Both the position numbers and the translations under genes were made by a program. From positions 1-51,079 of the forward strand of contig JAGCYX010000032.1 in NCBI GenBank assembly GCA_017960585.1: DNA of 51,079 nucleotides, given 5' to 3'. The notes below the pieces were generated by a model. It did no database searches. It was given only the letters and a program-made list of their open reading frames with translations, and was not told the origin of the DNA. Position 1 is the first letter of the stretch, and every line of letters begins with the position of its first letter. This document shows, in pieces, positions 49,237 to 51,079 of the stretch. This DNA comes from Bacteroidales bacterium (GTDB lineage Bacteria > Bacteroidota > Bacteroidia > Bacteroidales > UBA932).

Positions 49237-50063
49237 AGCAGGCCGATGAGAGACAGATATACACAGGCCAGCGGAATGGCCACCAGACTGCTGTCAAAGC
49301 GGTCCAGCATGCCCCCGTGTCCGGGAATACACTTGCCGGAATCCTTGACGCCGAAATGGCGCTTCCACATAGACTCGAAGAGATCGCCGCAGACGCCGCC
49401 GATGCCCACGATGAAGCCCAGCGCGATGCAGTGGATCAGGGGGAAAGGCAACCAGGTCAGGAAATGCAGCCCCACTGCCGCGGCCACGCAGAAGGCCAGT
49501 CCGCCCCAGAAGCCCCACCAGGACTTCTTCGGCGAGATGGAAGGCGCGAGCTTGCGCGAATCGGGCTTCTGCCCGAACGCCGTCCCGATGCAGTAGGCGC
49601 CCACGTCGGAGCACCAGATCATGATGAACAGCGAAAGCAGGAACCAGCCGTCAAACACCTCTCCGTCCATCATCACAAGCGGAGACAAACTGATCGGCAG
49701 CGCAATATACAGCAGACCGACATAAATGTATGCCAGATCACCGAAATCTTCGTGGGAGGCCAGGAAGGGACAGCTGAAAGGGATCAGTAGCAGCGGAATC
49801 AGGGCCGCGACCAGCCAGCGGATGTCCCATCCGAAGAAGCAGTGGCAGGCCACGAGCAGGAACGCTGCGGCACCGGCCAGCACGCCCAGCTTCTGTTGGA
49901 TGCGGAAGCGCTTGCCCAGCGCCATCTGATAGAACTCCTGCAGGGCGATAACCAGAATGATGAGGAACAGGCAGCCGAAAATGGCCCGGTCCCAGATGAG
50001 GCCGAAGACCATGATTGCCAGGAAGGCAATGCCGGTCAGCGTGCGGACCCAGAAGTTGTTCAT
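49233..50063 (-). CDS. cdsA: Phosphatidate cytidylyltransferase
   Basis: The 276-residue protein has about eight membrane helices and the CdsA signature near the C terminus: ESMWKRHFGVKDSGKCIPGHGGMLDRFDS (key residues Lys-Arg, Lys-Asp and the PGHGG...DR..DS tract). It makes CDP-diacylglycerol from phosphatidic acid and CTP. It starts 4 bp inside the ftsH end and is followed by psd, the usual Bacteroidales arrangement. Confidence 0.95.
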   Translation of the reverse strand: MNNFWVRTLTGIAFLAIMVFGLIWDRAIFGCLFLIILVIALQEFYQMALGKRFRIQQKLGVLAGAAAFLLVACHCFFGWDIRWLVAALIPLLLIPFSCPFLASHEDFGDLAYIYVGLLYIALPISLSPLVMMDGEVFDGWFLLSLFIMIWCSDVGAYCIGTAFGQKPDSRKLAPSISPKKSWWGFWGGLAFCVAAAVGLHFLTWLPFPLIHCIALGFIVGIGGVCGDLFESMWKRHFGVKDSGKCIPGHGGMLDRFDSSLVAIPLACVYLSLIGLL

Positions 50064-51079
50064 ACGGCAGGAGATTCCGGGTCAAGATTCTGAGGCTCTT
50101 CCTTTTTCAGGCGGTCCTCGCCGTGCTTGCCGGCCTTGGGGCCGAAGATCTTCTCAATGTCGTCGGCCATGATGACCTCCTTGTCGATCAGGAGTTCGGC
50201 CAGCTGCGTCAGGCCCGCCCAGTTGTCCGTGAGGATCTTGCGGGTGCGCGCCGTGACTTCGTCCACGAGGGCCTTGGCCTCGGCGTCGATCAGCTCGGCC
50301 GTCTTCTCGCTGTAGGGCTTGGACAGTTCATAGCCGCTCGGCTGGGAATCATAGAAGGACAGGTTGCCGACCTTGTCGCTCATACCGTAGTACGTGACCA
50401 TGGCGTAGGCGATCTTGGTCATGCGTTCGAAGTCGTTCAGGGCGCCGGTGCACGGCACGCCGTCATTGACCATTTCCTCGGCCACGCGGCCGCCGACCAG
50501 GCAGCACATCTCGTCCACGAGGTCGCTCCGGGACATCATCACCTTCTCGTCCGGCAGGCTCCAGGTCAGGCCGAGGGCCTGGCCGCGCGGGATGATGGAG
50601 ACTTTCAGCACGGGGTCGCAACCCGGCAGCAGCCAGCCCGCGACGGCGTGTCCCGCTTCGTGGAAGGCCGTTAGGCGCTTCTCCTGCGGGGACATGATGG
50701 TCTTCTTGCGCTCGATGCCGCCGACCACGCGGTCCACTGCATCGGAGAAGTCCTGGTTGTTGATATCGGCCTTGCCGCGACGGGCGGCCGTCAGGGCGGC
50801 TTCGTTGCAGACATTGGCGATGTCGGCGCCGGAGAAGCCCGGCGTATTCTTGGCGATGAGATCCAGGTCGAAGTCCGGGGCAAGTTTGAGCGGCTTCAGG
50901 TGGACCTGGAAGATTTCCTTGCGCTCATTGAGATCCGGCAGGGTGACGTGGATCTGGCGGTCGAAACGGCCGGCGCGCATGAGCGCCTTGTCCAGGATGT
51001 CGGCCCGGTTGGTCGCAGCCAGCACGATCACGCCGCTGTTGCTGCCGAAACCGTCCATCTCCGTGAGGAGCTGGTTGAG
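50060..51079 (-). CDS. ftsH: ATP-dependent zinc metalloprotease FtsH (C-terminal part, runs off the window)
   Basis: The frame is open from the right edge (residues NQLLTEMDGFGSN) to the stop at 50060, giving 339 residues. Present are the AAA sensor/second region of homology (ATNRADILDKALMRAGRFDRQ), the AAA lid, the zinc motif HEAGH (in TAFHEAGHAVAGWLL) and the third zinc ligand region (LVDEMCCLVGGRVAEE). The C-terminal tail is Lys/Glu-rich. The Walker motifs and the N-terminal membrane helices lie beyond the window. FtsH degrades unassembled membrane and regulatory proteins. It heads the ftsH-cdsA-psd run. Confidence 0.95.
   Translation of the reverse strand, partial: LNQLLTEMDGFGSNSGVIVLAATNRADILDKALMRAGRFDRQIHVTLPDLNERKEIFQVHLKPLKLAPDFDLDLIAKNTPGFSGADIANVCNEAALTAARRGKADINNQDFSDAVDRVVGGIERKKTIMSPQEKRLTAFHEAGHAVAGWLLPGCDPVLKVSIIPRGQALGLTWSLPDEKVMMSRSDLVDEMCCLVGGRVAEEMVNDGVPCTGALNDFERMTKIAYAMVTYYGMSDKVGNLSFYDSQPSGYELSKPYSEKTAELIDAEAKALVDEVTARTRKILTDNWAGLTQLAELLIDKEVIMADDIEKIFGPKAGKHGEDRLKKEEPQNLDPESPAV

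Overview
The window looks like a chromosomal segment of an uncultured, GC-rich member of the Bacteroidota, most likely Bacteroidales. Reasons: many genes are preceded by the Bacteroidota -7 promoter element TAnnTTTG; lipoprotein signal peptides are frequent; the glycine decarboxylase P protein is split (GcvPA/GcvPB); there are a GH29-type fucosidase, a TonB-plug lipoprotein, a TPR-membrane-LuxR regulator and an FtsH-CdsA-Psd gene run. Most of the window is ordinary core genome, densely packed, with many ATGA stop/start overlaps.

Layout. 1-490: debris of a surface protein, two direct repeats and a broken tyrosine recombinase. 0.5-4.6 kb: lipoprotein-nudC-preA run (minus), a six-repeat secreted protein and an aquaporin. 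4.6-8.2 kb: DUF853 ATPase, M23 peptidase lipoprotein and trmO. 8.2-10.4 kb: an HTH-only LuxR protein plus lipoprotein, divergent from a TPR-TM-LuxR regulator. 10.4-12.8 kb: GH27 alpha-galactosidase and a secreted alpha/beta hydrolase. 13-19.3 kb: one minus-strand run of a 155-aa protein, gcvT-gcvH-gcvPA-gcvPB, a DUF5715-like protein and nnrD, i.e. the complete T, H and P proteins of the glycine cleavage system. 19.4-24.6 kb: compact ureohydrolase, TonB-domain lipoprotein, cstA, ettA and two small proteins. 24.6-29.4 kb: DUF2207 protein, CPBP protease, epimerase and Fe-alcohol dehydrogenase. 29.5-34.3 kb: GH29 fucosidase, secreted proteins and a pseudogene patch.

34.3-48.6 kb is an accessory-looking stretch, almost all on the plus strand: GNATs, flavoprotein, TfoX/DUF6434, Gre factor, patatin, ECF sigma factor, DUF3795, MBL hydrolase, DUF5131, YdeI-like and several small membrane proteins. 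It contains a duplicated ZIP transporter/membrane-protein pair in which each copy has lost a different half, gene remnants and a repeated promoter-leader module. tRNA-Cys lies at 47.4 kb. 48.6-51.1 kb returns to core genes (psd, cdsA, ftsH; ftsH runs off the right edge).

The most unusual signals are: a perfect 29-bp palindromic repeat that is read in frame inside preA and forms the 3' end of a HAD gene 47 kb away; a consistent TAnnTTTG-N4-ATG spacing that predicts leaderless mRNAs; a three-member TPR/LuxR regulator family (intact, HTH-only, and collapsed pseudogene); and the reciprocal decay of the ZIP/membrane-protein duplication. I did not find a CRISPR array, prophage, complete insertion sequence or recognised defence system.
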